A stretch of 64,000 nt of DNA from Halopseudomonas salegens (lineage in GTDB: Bacteria > Pseudomonadota > Gammaproteobacteria > Pseudomonadales > Pseudomonadaceae). This document shows positions 35,956 to 46,215 of this stretch, piece by piece (within the stretch, counting starts at the first letter, position 1; each line of letters opens with the position of its first letter). Below the pieces are notes generated by a model that was not told where the DNA came from, searched no databases, and saw only the letters and a program-made list of their open reading frames with translations. The translations under genes and the position numbers were made by a program. The DNA lies in the NCBI RefSeq assembly GCF_900105655.1, contig NZ_LT629787.1, positions 2,728,001 to 2,792,000 on the forward strand. The letters run 5' to 3'.

Positions 35956-36909
35956 TTACTCGCCCAGTCGAACTCTGACCACGCCTGATGCCTGGCCATT
36001 CCGGGTCAATTGAATGTCTTCATCATTGAAGCGCGCACTGGCAACTGCCTCAGCCGCGCCAAGTACCAATGCCATGCCACTGTCGTGCTGAAGATCCAGT
36101 GTCTGTCCGGCACGCATCAACTCGCTGTGCAATACCTGACCACCCAGACTGCTGACCTGGACCCAGCAATCGGCACTGAAGCTGAGCTGCAAGCGATTGT
36201 TCGCCCCCGCGACTACCAGCTCAGCGGTGGCGGGCGGCTCAACAATGTCAGCCGTTTCCGCTGTCTCTGCATTTGCCGAACCAGTCAGCTCGCCAGACTC
36301 GGTGACATCGGCAGATTCGCTTGTTTCTGCCTGCTCAATGTCAGGTGCAACCGCTACCGGGCTATCAGCTCCCTCGCTGGCAGTCATGCCATTTTGCAGC
36401 GGCTGCGGCAAGTCAAGCGAGTCAACGGCAATATCCCGGGTATCCGTCAGGGGGGTATCTTGCGGATACGACGAACGCTCACTGAGACTGGTCGGCTGAT
36501 GCTCACGCCACCAGAAAAACAGCGACAGCAAGATTGCCAGCATGATCGCCAGGGTGCTCAGTTTGAACAGGGTATGGCTGCTGTTGGCCGGCGTCACCTT
36601 GCTGATGCCACTGACCTGGCGTTCACGGCTTTCAATCCCGCGCAGACGGTCGTAATCCAGCGCCAGACGGTTGGCATCCAACCCGAGCAAGCGGGCATAA
36701 CTGCGGATGTAGCCGCGAGTAAAGGTGTCCCCCGGCAAACGATCGAAATCGCCACTCTCCAATAATTGCAGCGTGCGCGGCGACAGCTTCAGGCTGCTGG
36801 CCACGGCCTCCAGACTCAGTTGTTTTTCCTCCCGGCAAGCCGCCAGGACACTGGCAGGGTTATCCGGTAACGGCTGCTGCACATTGGGCTCGGCAACGGT
36901 ATCGGTCAT
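35956..36909 (-). CDS. rodZ: Cytoskeletal protein RodZ
   Basis: This 317-residue single-pass membrane protein links MreB to the cell-wall machinery. An N-terminal helix-turn-helix domain (about 22-90, LAACREEKQLSLEAVASSLK) precedes a membrane helix at about 113-132 (LFKLSTLAIMLAILLSLFFW). A Thr/Ser/Glu-rich periplasmic linker (about 140-225) and a beta-rich DUF4115 domain (about 230-317, FSADCWVQVSSLGGQVLHS) follow. Its start overlaps the pilF stop (ATGA). Confidence 0.93.
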   Translation of the reverse strand: MTDTVAEPNVQQPLPDNPASVLAACREEKQLSLEAVASSLKLSPRTLQLLESGDFDRLPGDTFTRGYIRSYARLLGLDANRLALDYDRLRGIESRERQVSGISKVTPANSSHTLFKLSTLAIMLAILLSLFFWWREHQPTSLSERSSYPQDTPLTDTRDIAVDSLDLPQPLQNGMTASEGADSPVAVAPDIEQAETSESADVTESGELTGSANAETAETADIVEPPATAELVVAGANNRLQLSFSADCWVQVSSLGGQVLHSELMRAGQTLDLQHDSGMALVLGAAEAVASARFNDEDIQLTRNGQASGVVRVRLGE

Positions 36910-37670
36910 GGTTTGTCAGCTCCACCCAGGGCCTGGGCTTCAATACTTGCCGGATACAGTCTGCGCAACTGCAGGGCATAGCTGGCCGCCCGGTTGTGGT
37001 CTTCGAAACGTCGCGCCAATTGATAGCCAAGCCACAGGCTTGAGGCGTTCTGGCCGGACAACTGGGTAAAACGCAGATAGTTATCCCAGGCCCCGACATA
37101 ATCCTGTTCGGCGAACTGGAGTTTCGCCAGTTCCAGCAAAGCCAGCGGCTGCCGGCTGTTCAGGCGCAATGATCGCTCAAAACTGGCCTTTGCAGCCGCT
37201 TGCTCGTCCAGAGCCAACTCGGTAAGGCCCAGATTGGCAAATACCCGTGAGCGCTCACCGTACAGTGGGTTGTCTGCTGCCTTGGTAAACAGCTCCCTGG
37301 CTTCCTCATAGCGCTCGCGCTCGAGCATGAAGGCACCAAAATTGTTCAGGATGCGCGGATTTTCCGGCTCGCTGGCCAGCGCCGCACGGAAGTGCTTCTC
37401 GGCATCGGCATATTCACCTTCCTGCTGGAACACCAGGGCCAGGGCAACATGCGCCGAGGCTGACTTGCTGTCCAGCTTCAATGCCTCAGTCAGCGGTGAC
37501 TTGGCGCGCTCGGTTTCGCCTTGCTGCATATAGCCCAGACCCAGTTGAATATAGGCATCTGCGGCTGCCGCCGGGTCACTTTTTCGGGTCGGCTGCTCCA
37601 TGGTCGTGGTGCAGGCCGTTATCATCAGGGCCAGACTCAGACTTGCAATCTTCAACATCGTCGTGCTCAT
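36906..37670 (-). CDS. pilF: Type IV pilus biogenesis lipoprotein PilF/PilW
   Basis: This 254-residue lipoprotein has a signal peptide ending in ITAC (Cys20) and six tetratricopeptide repeats (AADAYIQLGLGYMQQGETE, and so on). PilF (PilW) is the outer-membrane pilotin for the PilQ secretin. In Pseudomonas it lies between rlmN and rodZ, as here. There is no other pilus gene in the window. Confidence 0.93.
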   Translation of the reverse strand: MSTTMLKIASLSLALMITACTTTMEQPTRKSDPAAAADAYIQLGLGYMQQGETERAKSPLTEALKLDSKSASAHVALALVFQQEGEYADAEKHFRAALASEPENPRILNNFGAFMLERERYEEARELFTKAADNPLYGERSRVFANLGLTELALDEQAAAKASFERSLRLNSRQPLALLELAKLQFAEQDYVGAWDNYLRFTQLSGQNASSLWLGYQLARRFEDHNRAASYALQLRRLYPASIEAQALGGADKP

Positions 37671-37693
37671 CAGGCTTGCTCCTTGGCTTGATG

Positions 37694-38845
37694 CTATCGC
37701 CGGGACGGTGTGGTTGCAGCCGCATCCTCGACCTGTTCGGCCAACTGGCGAACTGCGATGTAACGCTCGCTACGGCGCGTCTTGTCCATTACCTGGCCAA
37801 CCAGCTGGCCACAGGCAGCGTCGATATCCTCTCCACGCGTGGTGCGCACGGTAACATTGTATCCAGCCTGATACAGACAATCCTGAAAACGGCGAATGGC
37901 ATTGTTGCTTGGCCGCTCGTAGCCGGAATGCGGGAAGGGATTGAAAGGAATCAGATTGATCTTGCACGGCGTCTCGCGCAGCAGGGCAACCAGTTCTTCG
38001 GCATGCTCGGGCTGGTCGTTGACGTCCTTGATCAGGGTGTATTCGATGGTCAGAAAACGCTTTTCGCCGAGACCCGCGATATACCGGTTGCAGGCCGGCA
38101 GCAGCACTTCCAGCGGGTACTTCTTGTTCAATGGCACCAGCTGATTGCGCAATGCGTTGTTCGGCGCGTGCAGCGACAGGGCCAGGGCCACATCGGTGTC
38201 CTTACCCAACTGTTCGATCATCGGCACGACACCCGAGGTCGACAGCGTCACCTTGCGCTTGGATATGCCATAGCCCAGATCATCCATCATCAGACGCATG
38301 GCATCCAGGACGTTGGCATAATTGAGCATGGGTTCACCCATACCCATCATCACCACATTGGTGATCGCGCGGTCAATTCTCGCCGGCACACTGCCAAAGG
38401 ATTTATTGGCAACCCAGACCTGACCGATAATTTCTGCTGCGGTCAGGTCGCTGTTGAAGCCTTGCTTGCCGGTAGAACAAAAACTGCAGTCCAGGGCACA
38501 ACCGGCCTGGGAGGAGACACACAGGGTGCCGCGCCCGTTCTGCGGAATATAGACAGTTTCCACGCAGCTGCCAGAGGCAACGCGCACCACCCATTTACGG
38601 GTACCGTCGGTGGAAATATCCTCGCTGACCACTTCCGGGCCGCGAATGTCAGCACAGGCGCGCAACTTCTCGCGCAGCGCCTTGCCCAGATTGGTCATCT
38701 GGTCGAAATCATCCACCCCGAAGTGATGGATCCATTTCATTACCTGACCGGCACGGAAACGCTTCTCCCCGATCTGCTCGAAAAATGCTTCGAGCTTGGG
38801 CAAGGTAAGGCCCAGCAGATTGGTTCTGGCGGTTGGCTCGGTCAT
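37694..38845 (-). CDS. rlmN: Dual-specificity 23S rRNA/tRNA m2A methyltransferase
   Basis: This 383-residue radical-SAM enzyme methylates A2503 of 23S rRNA and A37 of some tRNAs. The radical-SAM Cys cluster is [11 protein letters not shown], and the methylated Cys lies in [13 protein letters not shown] prefer the start at [13 protein letters not shown] (38845), which aligns with the family; longer forms overlap the ndk end. It lies between ndk and pilF in the usual order. Like IspG, it needs an Fe-S cluster. Confidence 0.95.
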   Translation of the reverse strand: MTEPTARTNLLGLTLPKLEAFFEQIGEKRFRAGQVMKWIHHFGVDDFDQMTNLGKALREKLRACADIRGPEVVSEDISTDGTRKWVVRVASGSCVETVYIPQNGRGTLCVSSQAGCALDCSFCSTGKQGFNSDLTAAEIIGQVWVANKSFGSVPARIDRAITNVVMMGMGEPMLNYANVLDAMRLMMDDLGYGISKRKVTLSTSGVVPMIEQLGKDTDVALALSLHAPNNALRNQLVPLNKKYPLEVLLPACNRYIAGLGEKRFLTIEYTLIKDVNDQPEHAEELVALLRETPCKINLIPFNPFPHSGYERPSNNAIRRFQDCLYQAGYNVTVRTTRGEDIDAACGQLVGQVMDKTRRSERYIAVRQLAEQVEDAAATTPSRR

Positions 38846-38880
38846 GGTCATCACATCACTCGGGGTTGATGGTGCGTCCC

Positions 38881-39312
38881 TTATCGGGTACGCGGGCACA
38901 GCTCGGTTTCAGCGAAGAAGTAAGCGACTTCACGCGCCGCCGAGGTCGTGGAATCGGAACCGTGTACCGCATTGGCGTCGATCGACTCGGCGAAATCAGC
39001 ACGAATGGTGCCGGCATCCGCTTCTTTCGGGTTGGTAGCCCCCATCAGCTCGCGGTTTTTCAATACTGCATTTTCGCCTTCCAGCACCTGCACAACAACC
39101 GGGCCAGAGGTCATGAAGCCAACCAGATCCTTGAAGAAGGGGCGCTCTTTGTGCTCGGCATAGAAGCCTTCAGCATCAGCTTGCGACAGCTGAACCATTT
39201 TCGCCGCAACGACGCTCAGACCAGCGTTTTCAAAACGGCTCAGAATCTGGCCAATCACGTTTTTGGCAACAGCATCGGGCTTGATAATCGACAGGGTGCG
39301 TTCTACAGCCAT
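38881..39312 (-). CDS. ndk: Nucleoside diphosphate kinase
   Basis: This 143-residue enzyme transfers phosphate from ATP to nucleoside diphosphates. Typical segments are [18 protein letters not shown] and [18 protein letters not shown]; the phosphorylated His lies in the NAVHGSDS motif. The length is standard. Normally the isc operon precedes ndk in Pseudomonas, but here the preceding gene is iscS alone. Confidence 0.97.
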   Translation of the reverse strand: MAVERTLSIIKPDAVAKNVIGQILSRFENAGLSVVAAKMVQLSQADAEGFYAEHKERPFFKDLVGFMTSGPVVVQVLEGENAVLKNRELMGATNPKEADAGTIRADFAESIDANAVHGSDSTTSAAREVAYFFAETELCPRTR

Positions 39313-39366
39313 GGGTTTCTCCGGTTAAAGTGGATCAATGGGTTATATAAACTTGTTAACCTACGG

Positions 39367-39396
39367 ATTATACGCAGGTTCAGTGCAAATGCGTAA
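39367..39396 (-). promoter_or_regulatory. Possible sigma-70 promoter of ndk
   Basis: On the minus strand, TTACGC (39391-39396) and TATAAT (39367-39372) are separated by 18 bases, about 55 bases before the ndk ATG. The -35 hexamer is a weak match. Confidence 0.4.
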
Positions 39397-39442
39397 CAGG
39401 CTGCACCGGGTGTGCGCAAGTTTTATTCAGGCCTGATGCCGG

Positions 39443-40591
39443 TCAGCGACGCAAAGCGGCCAATGCCCGAGACAGACTATCGACTGCTGCGTCCACATCC
39501 GACTCACTGGTGAACCGACCCAGGGATAACCGCAGCGAACTCTGGGCCAATGCATCCGGCACACCTATGCCGCGCAGCACGTAGGAAGGCTCTACCGCCG
39601 CCGAGGTGCACGCCGAACCGGTAGACAGCGCCAGGTCTTTCAAGGCCAGCAGCAACAACTCGCCATCGACATCAGCAAAAGCCAGATTGAGGTTATGCGG
39701 GACCCGCTGCTCGGCGCTCCCGTTCAGGGTGACGCCCGGTACCTCAGCGATACCGGACAACAAGCGATCGCGCAGCCCCGCAATGCGCACCGTTTCGGTG
39801 GACATTTCAGCATCGGCGAGAGCGAAAGCAGCCCCCATGCCGACAATCTGATGGGTCGGCAAGGTGCCGGAACGCAGCCCCCGCTCGTGTCCGCCGCCAT
39901 GGATCTGTGCCTGCAGCTGCAAGCCTGCCGAGCGCCGCACATAAAGCGCACCAACACCCTTTGGCCCGTAGCTTTTGTGTGCACTGAAGGACATCAGATC
40001 CACCGGCAAGCTGCGCAAATCAATCGCCAGCTTGCCGGTGGACTGTGCCGCATCCACATGCAGGGGGACGCCATGATCTCGCGCTACCTGACCCAGGGCA
40101 GCAATATCATTGATGGTGCCGATTTCGTTGTTGACGTGCATCAGTGATACCAGCAGGGTATCGTCGCGCAAGGCTGCAGCCAACTGCTGCGGCCGGATAA
40201 CGCCACTGGCATCGGGACGCAAGTAGGTCACTTCGAACCCCTCGCGCTCCAACTGCTGACAACTGTCCAGCACCGCCTTGTGTTCAATGGCCGAGGTAAT
40301 CAGGTGCCGACCACGCTCGCGCCCGGCCTGGGCAATGCCCTTGATCGCCAGGTTATTGGACTCGGTAGCGCCTGAGGTCCAGACGATTTCGCGCGGATCC
40401 GCCTTCACCAGATCGGCGATTTGTCGCCGCGCCAGCTCGACCGCCTCCTCCGCCTGCCAGCCATACAGGTGCGAGCGTGAGGCCGGGTTGGCAAAATTGC
40501 CATCCATGGTCAGGCAGGCCGTCATCTGCTCGGCAACTCTGGGGTCGACCGGCGTGGTTGCAGCGTAGTCAAGATAAATCGGTTTTTTCAT
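39443..40591 (-). CDS. iscS: Cysteine desulfurase IscS, C-terminally shortened
   Basis: This 382-residue PLP enzyme supplies sulphur from cysteine. It has the IscS-type start ([20 protein letters not shown]), the PLP-lysine motif [12 protein letters not shown] and the active-site Cys loop [17 protein letters not shown]. Typical IscS proteins are about 404 residues and end with a tail that contacts IscU (as in LRELSPLWD...). This protein stops at [10 protein letters not shown] and lacks that tail. It starts 5 bases after cysE and is followed by ndk; iscR, iscU, iscA, hscB, hscA, fdx and iscX are not here. It may therefore supply sulphur to other acceptors (such as tRNA thiolation) or to a SUF-type system elsewhere. 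Confidence 0.9.
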   Translation of the reverse strand: MKKPIYLDYAATTPVDPRVAEQMTACLTMDGNFANPASRSHLYGWQAEEAVELARRQIADLVKADPREIVWTSGATESNNLAIKGIAQAGRERGRHLITSAIEHKAVLDSCQQLEREGFEVTYLRPDASGVIRPQQLAAALRDDTLLVSLMHVNNEIGTINDIAALGQVARDHGVPLHVDAAQSTGKLAIDLRSLPVDLMSFSAHKSYGPKGVGALYVRRSAGLQLQAQIHGGGHERGLRSGTLPTHQIVGMGAAFALADAEMSTETVRIAGLRDRLLSGIAEVPGVTLNGSAEQRVPHNLNLAFADVDGELLLLALKDLALSTGSACTSAAVEPSYVLRGIGVPDALAQSSLRLSLGRFTSESDVDAAVDSLSRALAALRR

Positions 40592-40596
40592 GCCAC

Positions 40597-41400
40597 TCAG
40601 CCCTGTTTGCCGGACGCGGGCGCGGAACCGACAGGCGCATCATCCTTGAGCGCTTCGAAATCGTGATCATCCAGCGATGGCAGATCCTTGGCGCAGTAAT
40701 CACTGCCCAGCTCCTTCAACGCGCCGCACATGCCTTCGATACGGCTGTCCACCGCATGCATGTGGTCGAGCATCTGGCCAATCGCCTTGGCCACCGGATC
40801 CGGCGTGTCCTGGCTGACACCATAGGCGTCGAAACCCAGCTTTTCCGCCATGGCCTGTCGCTTGCGGTCCTGCTCATCGCCCTGCGGCTCACGCATGATC
40901 ACCCGTCCCGGAATACCCACGACCGTCGCTTCCGCCGGTACTGCCTTGGTGACCACGGCATTGGAGCCTATCTTGGCATTCTTGCCGACAGTGAACGGCC
41001 CCAGCACCTTGGCCCCGGCACCCACGACCACGCCATCTTCCAGCGTCGGATGCCGCTTGCCCTTGTTCCAGCTGGTACCGCCCAGGGTAACTCCCTGATA
41101 CAGGGTGACATCGTCACCAATCTCGGCAGTCTCGCCAATCACCACACCCATGCCATGGTCGATAAAGAAGCGGTGCCCGATTTTCGCCCCGGGATGAATC
41201 TCGATACCCGTAGTCCAGCGCGCAAAATTGGATACCGTTCGCGCCAGCCAGAAAGCCTTGCGGGTCCATAACGCATGTGCCAGATGATGCCACCACACCG
41301 CATGCAGCCCCGGGTAGCAGGTCATCACCTCGAAAGTGTTGCGCGCTGCCGGGTCACGATGGAAAACGCTGGCAATATCTTCTTTCATGCGTTTGAACAT
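40597..41400 (-). CDS. cysE: Serine O-acetyltransferase
   Basis: This 267-residue enzyme makes O-acetylserine, the first step of cysteine synthesis. An N-terminal helical part ([19 protein letters not shown]) precedes the left-handed beta-helix with hexapeptide repeats ([20 protein letters not shown], then LYQGVTLGG). It continues the trmJ-cysE-iscS order; pairing with the desulfurase links cysteine supply and use. The C-terminal tail (about 200-267) is longer than the core fold. Confidence 0.95.
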   Translation of the reverse strand: MFKRMKEDIASVFHRDPAARNTFEVMTCYPGLHAVWWHHLAHALWTRKAFWLARTVSNFARWTTGIEIHPGAKIGHRFFIDHGMGVVIGETAEIGDDVTLYQGVTLGGTSWNKGKRHPTLEDGVVVGAGAKVLGPFTVGKNAKIGSNAVVTKAVPAEATVVGIPGRVIMREPQGDEQDRKRQAMAEKLGFDAYGVSQDTPDPVAKAIGQMLDHMHAVDSRIEGMCGALKELGSDYCAKDLPSLDDHDFEALKDDAPVGSAPASGKQG

Positions 41401-41402
41401 GT

Positions 41403-42182
41403 TCAGTCTCTCCGCGCACCGGCCGGTTTGACGCCGATGGCTTTCTGGGTTTCGGTCAGTATCCCCCGCAGGATATTCATTTCCATGCGGTTCAGCCCGC
41501 TGCGGCTGTACAGACGGCGCAAACGCGGCATCAGTTGTCGTGGTTTCTGCGGGTTGTGGAAGCCGATTTCAACCAGCACCTGCTCCAGGTGCTGAAAATA
41601 GTTCTCCATATCCGCCACACTGACCGGCAAATCATGTTCCCGTGCAGTGACCGTGGCTTTTTCCAGTTTGGTCGGCTGCTGCGCCCACTGCAACCAGAGC
41701 ATGCGCAACTCATAGCTGACCACCTGCACCGCTGCCGCGAGATTCAGCGAGCTGAACGCCGGGTCCGAGGGGATATGAATGTGATACTGGCAACGCTGCA
41801 GCTCTTCACTCGTCAGGCCGGAATCTTCACGCCCAAAGACCAGCGCAACATCGCCCTGCGGCATATCACGCAGATGTTCCAGACTGGTTTGCGCCGCCTC
41901 GCGCGGATCGAGTACCGGCCAGGGAATGCGTCGATCACGGGCACTGGTACCCAACACCAGCTGGCAATCGGCAATCGCTTCTTGCAGGCTGCCGACGACT
42001 TGCGCGTGTTGAAGGACATCATCGGCACCCGACGCACGGGCACTGGCGTCGGCATCCGGGAAACGCCGTGGCTCAACCAGCACCAGACGCTGCAGACCCA
42101 TATTCTTCATCGCCCGGGCAGCAGCACCGATATTACCGGGATGGCTGGTATTGACCAGAACCACTCGAATTCTTTCCAGCAC
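41403..42182 (-). CDS. trmJ: tRNA (cytidine/uridine-2'-O) methyltransferase TrmJ
   Basis: This 259-residue SPOUT-fold enzyme methylates the 2'-OH of residue 32 in tRNA. It starts with GTG at 42182 ([20 protein letters not shown]), because GGAGG lies six bases upstream; the longer ATG-initiated frame adds 21 residues unlike the family. Characteristic segments are GRPDS-type [11 protein letters not shown] and [20 protein letters not shown]. It is divergent from suhB and is the first gene of the trmJ-cysE-iscS unit. Confidence 0.94.
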   Translation of the reverse strand: MLERIRVVLVNTSHPGNIGAAARAMKNMGLQRLVLVEPRRFPDADASARASGADDVLQHAQVVGSLQEAIADCQLVLGTSARDRRIPWPVLDPREAAQTSLEHLRDMPQGDVALVFGREDSGLTSEELQRCQYHIHIPSDPAFSSLNLAAAVQVVSYELRMLWLQWAQQPTKLEKATVTAREHDLPVSVADMENYFQHLEQVLVEIGFHNPQKPRQLMPRLRRLYSRSGLNRMEMNILRGILTETQKAIGVKPAGARRD

Positions 42183-42307
42183 AGACACCTCCGGGGGAAA
42201 ACGGACCCGACATCTTACAAAAGCCAGGACATAAAGACCATTCATGTATTGTTCAGTGTCTGCTACAATTTCCGGCTTTTCACCATTCCTCAGTTGAGAT
42301 ACACCCT

Positions 42308-43123
42308 ATGCAGCCCATGTTGAACATCGCCCTGCGCGCCGCCCGCAGCGCGGGAGAATTGATTTACCGCTCCATGGAACGCCTGGATGTGCTCAGCGTC
42401 AGTGAAAAAGACGCTCATGATTACGTGTCCGAAATCGACCACTCGGCGGAGCGCACCATCATCCAGCACCTGCAGAAAGCCTACCCCGATCACGGCATCC
42501 ATGCCGAAGAATCCGGTTTTATGCCCGGCCGCGGCGAAGGCGCAGATACGGTCTGGATCATCGACCCGCTGGATGGCACCACCAACTTCCTGCGCGGTGT
42601 GCCGCATTTTGCCGTCAGCATTGCCTGTCGGGTCAAAGGCCGCCTCGAGCACGCGGTAGTACTTGATCCGGTGCGCCAGGAAGAGTTTACTGCCAGCCGT
42701 GGCCGCGGTGCCGGATTGAATGGCCGTCGCCTGCGGGTGACCAACCGCAAAAGTCTGGATGGTGCTCTGCTGGGTACCGGCTTTCCGTTCCGCGACAACC
42801 AGATGGACGGCCTGGACAACTATCTGGCCATGTTCCGTGACCTGGTCGGCCAGACCGCCGGCATACGTCGCTGCGGTGCAGCGAGCCTGGATCTGGCCTA
42901 TGTAGCCGCCGGGCGCTATGACGCCTTCTGGGAATCCGGGCTGGCCGAGTGGGATATGGCTGCAGGCAGCCTGCTGATTCAGGAAGCCGGCGGGCTGGTC
43001 AGTGATTTCAGTGGTGGCCATGGTCACCTAGAGAAAGGGCACATTGTTGCCGGCAACCCGAAGTGTTTCAAAGCGGTATTGACGGCCATCCAGCCGCATC
43101 TTACGCCGGCCATGAAACGCTAG
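42308..43123 (+). CDS. suhB: Inositol-1-monophosphatase family protein SuhB
   Basis: This 271-residue phosphatase has the metal-binding motifs WIIDPLDGTTNFLRGVPHFA and AEWDMAAGSLLIQEAGG. SuhB also works with Nus factors in rRNA transcription antitermination in E. coli. The start MQPMLNIALRAAR matches the family. A candidate promoter (TTCATG, 17 bases, TACAAT at 42241-42269) lies upstream. It ends before a good terminator at 43183. Confidence 0.95.
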   Translation: MQPMLNIALRAARSAGELIYRSMERLDVLSVSEKDAHDYVSEIDHSAERTIIQHLQKAYPDHGIHAEESGFMPGRGEGADTVWIIDPLDGTTNFLRGVPHFAVSIACRVKGRLEHAVVLDPVRQEEFTASRGRGAGLNGRRLRVTNRKSLDGALLGTGFPFRDNQMDGLDNYLAMFRDLVGQTAGIRRCGAASLDLAYVAAGRYDAFWESGLAEWDMAAGSLLIQEAGGLVSDFSGGHGHLEKGHIVAGNPKCFKAVLTAIQPHLTPAMKR

Positions 43124-43182
43124 GAAACCGCTTAAAACCACCTGCGCTCCAAGCGGCTTCTCGCTATATCCACTGCAAAAAA

Positions 43183-43206
43183 ACCACAGCTGGCTGTGGT
43201 TTTTTT
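43183..43206 (+). terminator. Intrinsic terminator of suhB
   Basis: ACCACAGC / GCTGTGGT with a 2-base loop is flanked by A7 on the left and T6 or more on the right. It therefore looks like a bidirectional terminator, 60 bases beyond the suhB stop codon. Confidence 0.88.
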
Positions 43207-43222
43207 ATGCCTGCGCAAACGA

Positions 43223-43325
43223 TCAGAGCCGGAAGCGACCGACCAGATCGCTCAACCCCACCGGCAGGCGCGACAACTCACGACTGGAGCTGCTGGTCTG
43301 CTCGGCACCCGCTGCCGGCTGGGTC
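43223..43325 (-). pseudogene. Relic of a methyl-accepting chemotaxis protein C-terminus
   Basis: The minus strand reads AEQTSSSSRELSRLPVGL followed by SDLVGRFRL and a stop codon (43223-43225). This is the usual C-terminal end of Pseudomonas methyl-accepting chemotaxis proteins (ELSRLAxxLxxLVGRFRL). Upstream the frame has no matching signalling domain. The rest of the receptor gene has been deleted, leaving the last ~30 codons between the suhB and secF terminators. Confidence 0.6.
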
Positions 43326-43365
43326 GGCCGACATTGGTGCCGGCTTGAAGATTTTTCTCCTTTGA

Positions 43366-43395
43366 AAACAAAACAAGCAGCCCATGGGCTGCTTG
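43366..43395 (-). terminator. Intrinsic terminator of the secDF operon
   Basis: CAAGCAGCCC / GGGCTGCTTG, a 10-base stem with a 2-base loop, is followed on the minus strand by TTTTGTTTTC. It lies 27 bases beyond the secF stop codon. Confidence 0.85.
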
Positions 43396-43421
43396 TCAGT
43401 GTAGAACATACGGGCTCATGT

Positions 43422-44336
43422 TCAGGGCCGTGCGTCTTCCTCTTCTTCCAGCTGTGGCGGAATCAGATCTTCCCGTGTCAGTCGCATGGTCATCAGCAAA
43501 CCATTGGAAACGTAAATGGACGAGTAGGTACCGATAATCACACCGATCAGCAGCGCAAGGGCAAAGCCGTAGATGTTTTCGCCACCAAAGATCAACAGGG
43601 CCAACAACACCAGAATGGTGGATGCCGACGTCGCCAGGGTTCGTGCCAAGGTCTGGGTTGTCGAGACGTTGATCACTTCTTCCAGGTCGGCCTTGTGCAT
43701 CAAGCGCAGGTTTTCCCGTACCCGGTCAAACACCACGATAGTGTCATTCAACGAGTAGCCGATCACCGCCAGCAACGCAGCCAGAACAGTCAGATCAAAA
43801 GACAGACCGAAGATGGAAAAAACACCCAGGGTAAAGATGACGTCGTGCACCAATGCAACAATGGCGCCTACGGCAAACTTCATCTGGAAGCGCAGAGTCA
43901 CGTACAGAAGCACGCCAGCCATGGCCAGCAGCAACCCCATACCCCCTTTATCACGCAGTTCTTCCCCTACTTGCGGGCCGATAAACTCGACCCGACTGAC
44001 CGTCAAGTCACCACCCTCTTCTCGCTGCATCAGATCGGCGATCTCGCTACCCAGGTTGGGGTTATCGCTGGCGAGGCGAATGATCACATCCTGCGACGAG
44101 CCAAAGTTCTGCACGATGGCATCTTCCCAGCCGGCGCCCTGCAGCGTCTGGCGAATATTCTGCAGGTCTGCAGCCTGGCTGTAATTCAGTTCAACCAGAG
44201 CCCCACCGGTAAAATCGAGACCCAGATTGAGCTGTTTGTAAGCCAGGCTGGCAATGGATCCCACCATAAGCACAATAGCTATCGCGAAGAACAGCTTGCG
44301 CAGCGCCATGAACTTGATCGTTTTCTTGGTAATCAT
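43422..44336 (-). CDS. secF: Protein translocase subunit SecF
   Basis: This 304-residue inner-membrane protein works with SecD to drive late steps of Sec export with the proton gradient. It has six helices and the motifs LDFTGGALVELNYSQ and GYSLNDTIVVFDRVRENLR. I start at the ATG at 44336 (MITKKTIKFMALRK), which has AAGGAG upstream; a longer frame adds 16 residues and overlaps secD. The C-terminal Glu-rich tail is usual. Confidence 0.96.
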   Translation of the reverse strand: MITKKTIKFMALRKLFFAIAIVLMVGSIASLAYKQLNLGLDFTGGALVELNYSQAADLQNIRQTLQGAGWEDAIVQNFGSSQDVIIRLASDNPNLGSEIADLMQREEGGDLTVSRVEFIGPQVGEELRDKGGMGLLLAMAGVLLYVTLRFQMKFAVGAIVALVHDVIFTLGVFSIFGLSFDLTVLAALLAVIGYSLNDTIVVFDRVRENLRLMHKADLEEVINVSTTQTLARTLATSASTILVLLALLIFGGENIYGFALALLIGVIIGTYSSIYVSNGLLMTMRLTREDLIPPQLEEEEDARP

Positions 44337-44346
44337 AGGGCGCTCC

Positions 44347-46215
44347 TTATAGCCAGAGTTTCTTGAGGTCGCGACCGCCGACACTCAAGTTAACCATGGC
44401 CCGGGTAACAATAATGGCACTGAACATGGAAGTCAGAATGCCTAGCGACAGCGTTACCGCAAAGCCCTTGATCGGCCCGGTACCCATGGCGAACAGAATC
44501 ACGCCGACCAGCAAGGTGGTCAGGTTGCCGTCGATAATCGCCGAGAACGCCTTGTCGTAGCCCTCATGAATGGCACGCTGAATCGCCACACCCGAGGCCA
44601 CTTCTTCCTTGATCCGCGAAAAGATCAACACATTGGCATCCACCGCCATACCCAGGGTCAAAACGATCCCGGCAATGCCTGGCAGGGTCAGAGTAGCGCC
44701 CAGCATGGACATCAGTGCCAGCAACAACACCAGGTTGAAGCTCAGGGCGATCCCGGACAACACACCAAAGGCCTTGTAGACCACGACCATGAAGGCCAGC
44801 ACCAGCAAAAAGCCGATTTGCGTAGCAGTGATGCCGCGGGCAATGTTTTCTGCGCCCAGGCTCGGACCGATAGTGCGCTCTTCAACAAAGTACATGGGCG
44901 CTGCCAGACCACCGGCTCGCAACAACAGCGCCAATTCGGACGCTTCCGCCGGCGAACTCAGACCGGTAATACGGAACTGGTTACCCAGAGTGCTCTGAAT
45001 GGTTGCCAGGCTGATGATCGACTTTTCTTCAACGAAGGCCGGTACCTCGACCTCCTGCATCACGCCATCCACTTCCTGCTGCACGGTACGACTGATCTGC
45101 CGCTGCTCAATAAAGAGTACCGCCATGCCACGACCGACATTGGTGCGGGTAGCGCGGGTCATCAATTCGCCGCCGTGACCATCCAGGCGAATGTTTACCT
45201 GCGGACGGCCATTTTCATCAAAGTTGGACTGGGCATCAGTCACCTGATCACCGGTCAGGATGATACTGCGCTCGACGTCCGCCGGGGGACGGCTGCCATC
45301 ACGGAACTCAAAGGTTTCTACCGTAGCCCTGGCCGCACCGCGGTCTGCCGCCAGACGGAACTCGAGATTGGCGGTTTGCCCAAGAATACGCTTGGCTTCG
45401 GCGGTATCCTGTACCCCCGGCAGCTCCACCACGATACGGTTGGCGCCCTGACGCTGAACCAGTGGTTCAGCCACACCCAGTTCATTGACCCGGTTGCGCA
45501 CGGTGGTCAGGTTCTGGCGCACGGCGTATTCGCGGATCTCCTGCATTTCGGCATCGCTCAGGGTCAGCCGCAGTACCTCCAGCTCCTCACGCTCAACCGT
45601 TTCGAACTGGAATTGGGTGTAGTTGCGGTTGATTTCACGTTGCGCCTCGCTCAACTGCTCGCTGTCAGTAAAGCCGAATTGCAGCACGTTTCCCTGGCTG
45701 GGCAGGCTGCGATAACGCACACGAGCCTCGCGCAGGGTTGTGCGCAGCTCGCTTTCATAAACGTTAACGCGATTCTCGATCGCCCGCTCCATGTCGACTT
45801 CCAGCAGGAAGTGCACACCGCCGGAGAGGTCCAGACCCAGGTTCATCGGGCCAGCACCGATATTGACCAGCCAGTCTGGCGTGGTTGGTGCCAGATTCTG
45901 CGCCACCACATAGCGCTGACCCAGGGCATCACGCACCACATCCTGAGCCGGCAACTGATCGGCACGATTGACCAGACGAATCAGGCCGGAACGGTCATTG
46001 GCGCCCAACTCGGTGCCCTTGCTCTCGATACCCGCTTCGCGCAGGGCTTCTTCCATGAGGATCAGGTCAGAGGTTTCGATGGTCTGTGCCGAGCTGGCAC
46101 CAGAAATCTGGATCGCCGGATCATCCGGATACAGGTTCGGCAGGGCGTAAACAACGCCCAGGGCAAGTACCAGCACGACCAGCAGGTATTTCCATACAGG
46201 GTAACGATTGAGCAT
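44347..46215 (-). CDS. secD: Protein translocase subunit SecD
   Basis: This 622-residue partner of SecF has an N-terminal helix (about 8-27), a large periplasmic P1 domain (LDLSGGVHFLLEVDM onward) and five further helices (from about 455). The motif GMAVDANVLIFSRIKEE matches the conserved core of SecD. Gene order yajC-secD-secF is standard. Confidence 0.97.
   Translation of the reverse strand: MLNRYPVWKYLLVVLVLALGVVYALPNLYPDDPAIQISGASSAQTIETSDLILMEEALREAGIESKGTELGANDRSGLIRLVNRADQLPAQDVVRDALGQRYVVAQNLAPTTPDWLVNIGAGPMNLGLDLSGGVHFLLEVDMERAIENRVNVYESELRTTLREARVRYRSLPSQGNVLQFGFTDSEQLSEAQREINRNYTQFQFETVEREELEVLRLTLSDAEMQEIREYAVRQNLTTVRNRVNELGVAEPLVQRQGANRIVVELPGVQDTAEAKRILGQTANLEFRLAADRGAARATVETFEFRDGSRPPADVERSIILTGDQVTDAQSNFDENGRPQVNIRLDGHGGELMTRATRTNVGRGMAVLFIEQRQISRTVQQEVDGVMQEVEVPAFVEEKSIISLATIQSTLGNQFRITGLSSPAEASELALLLRAGGLAAPMYFVEERTIGPSLGAENIARGITATQIGFLLVLAFMVVVYKAFGVLSGIALSFNLVLLLALMSMLGATLTLPGIAGIVLTLGMAVDANVLIFSRIKEEVASGVAIQRAIHEGYDKAFSAIIDGNLTTLLVGVILFAMGTGPIKGFAVTLSLGILTSMFSAIIVTRAMVNLSVGGRDLKKLWL

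Noticed and set aside
37481..38869. Long open frame (462 codons) opposite rlmN
   Set aside because: Antisense shadow of rlmN with no family features.
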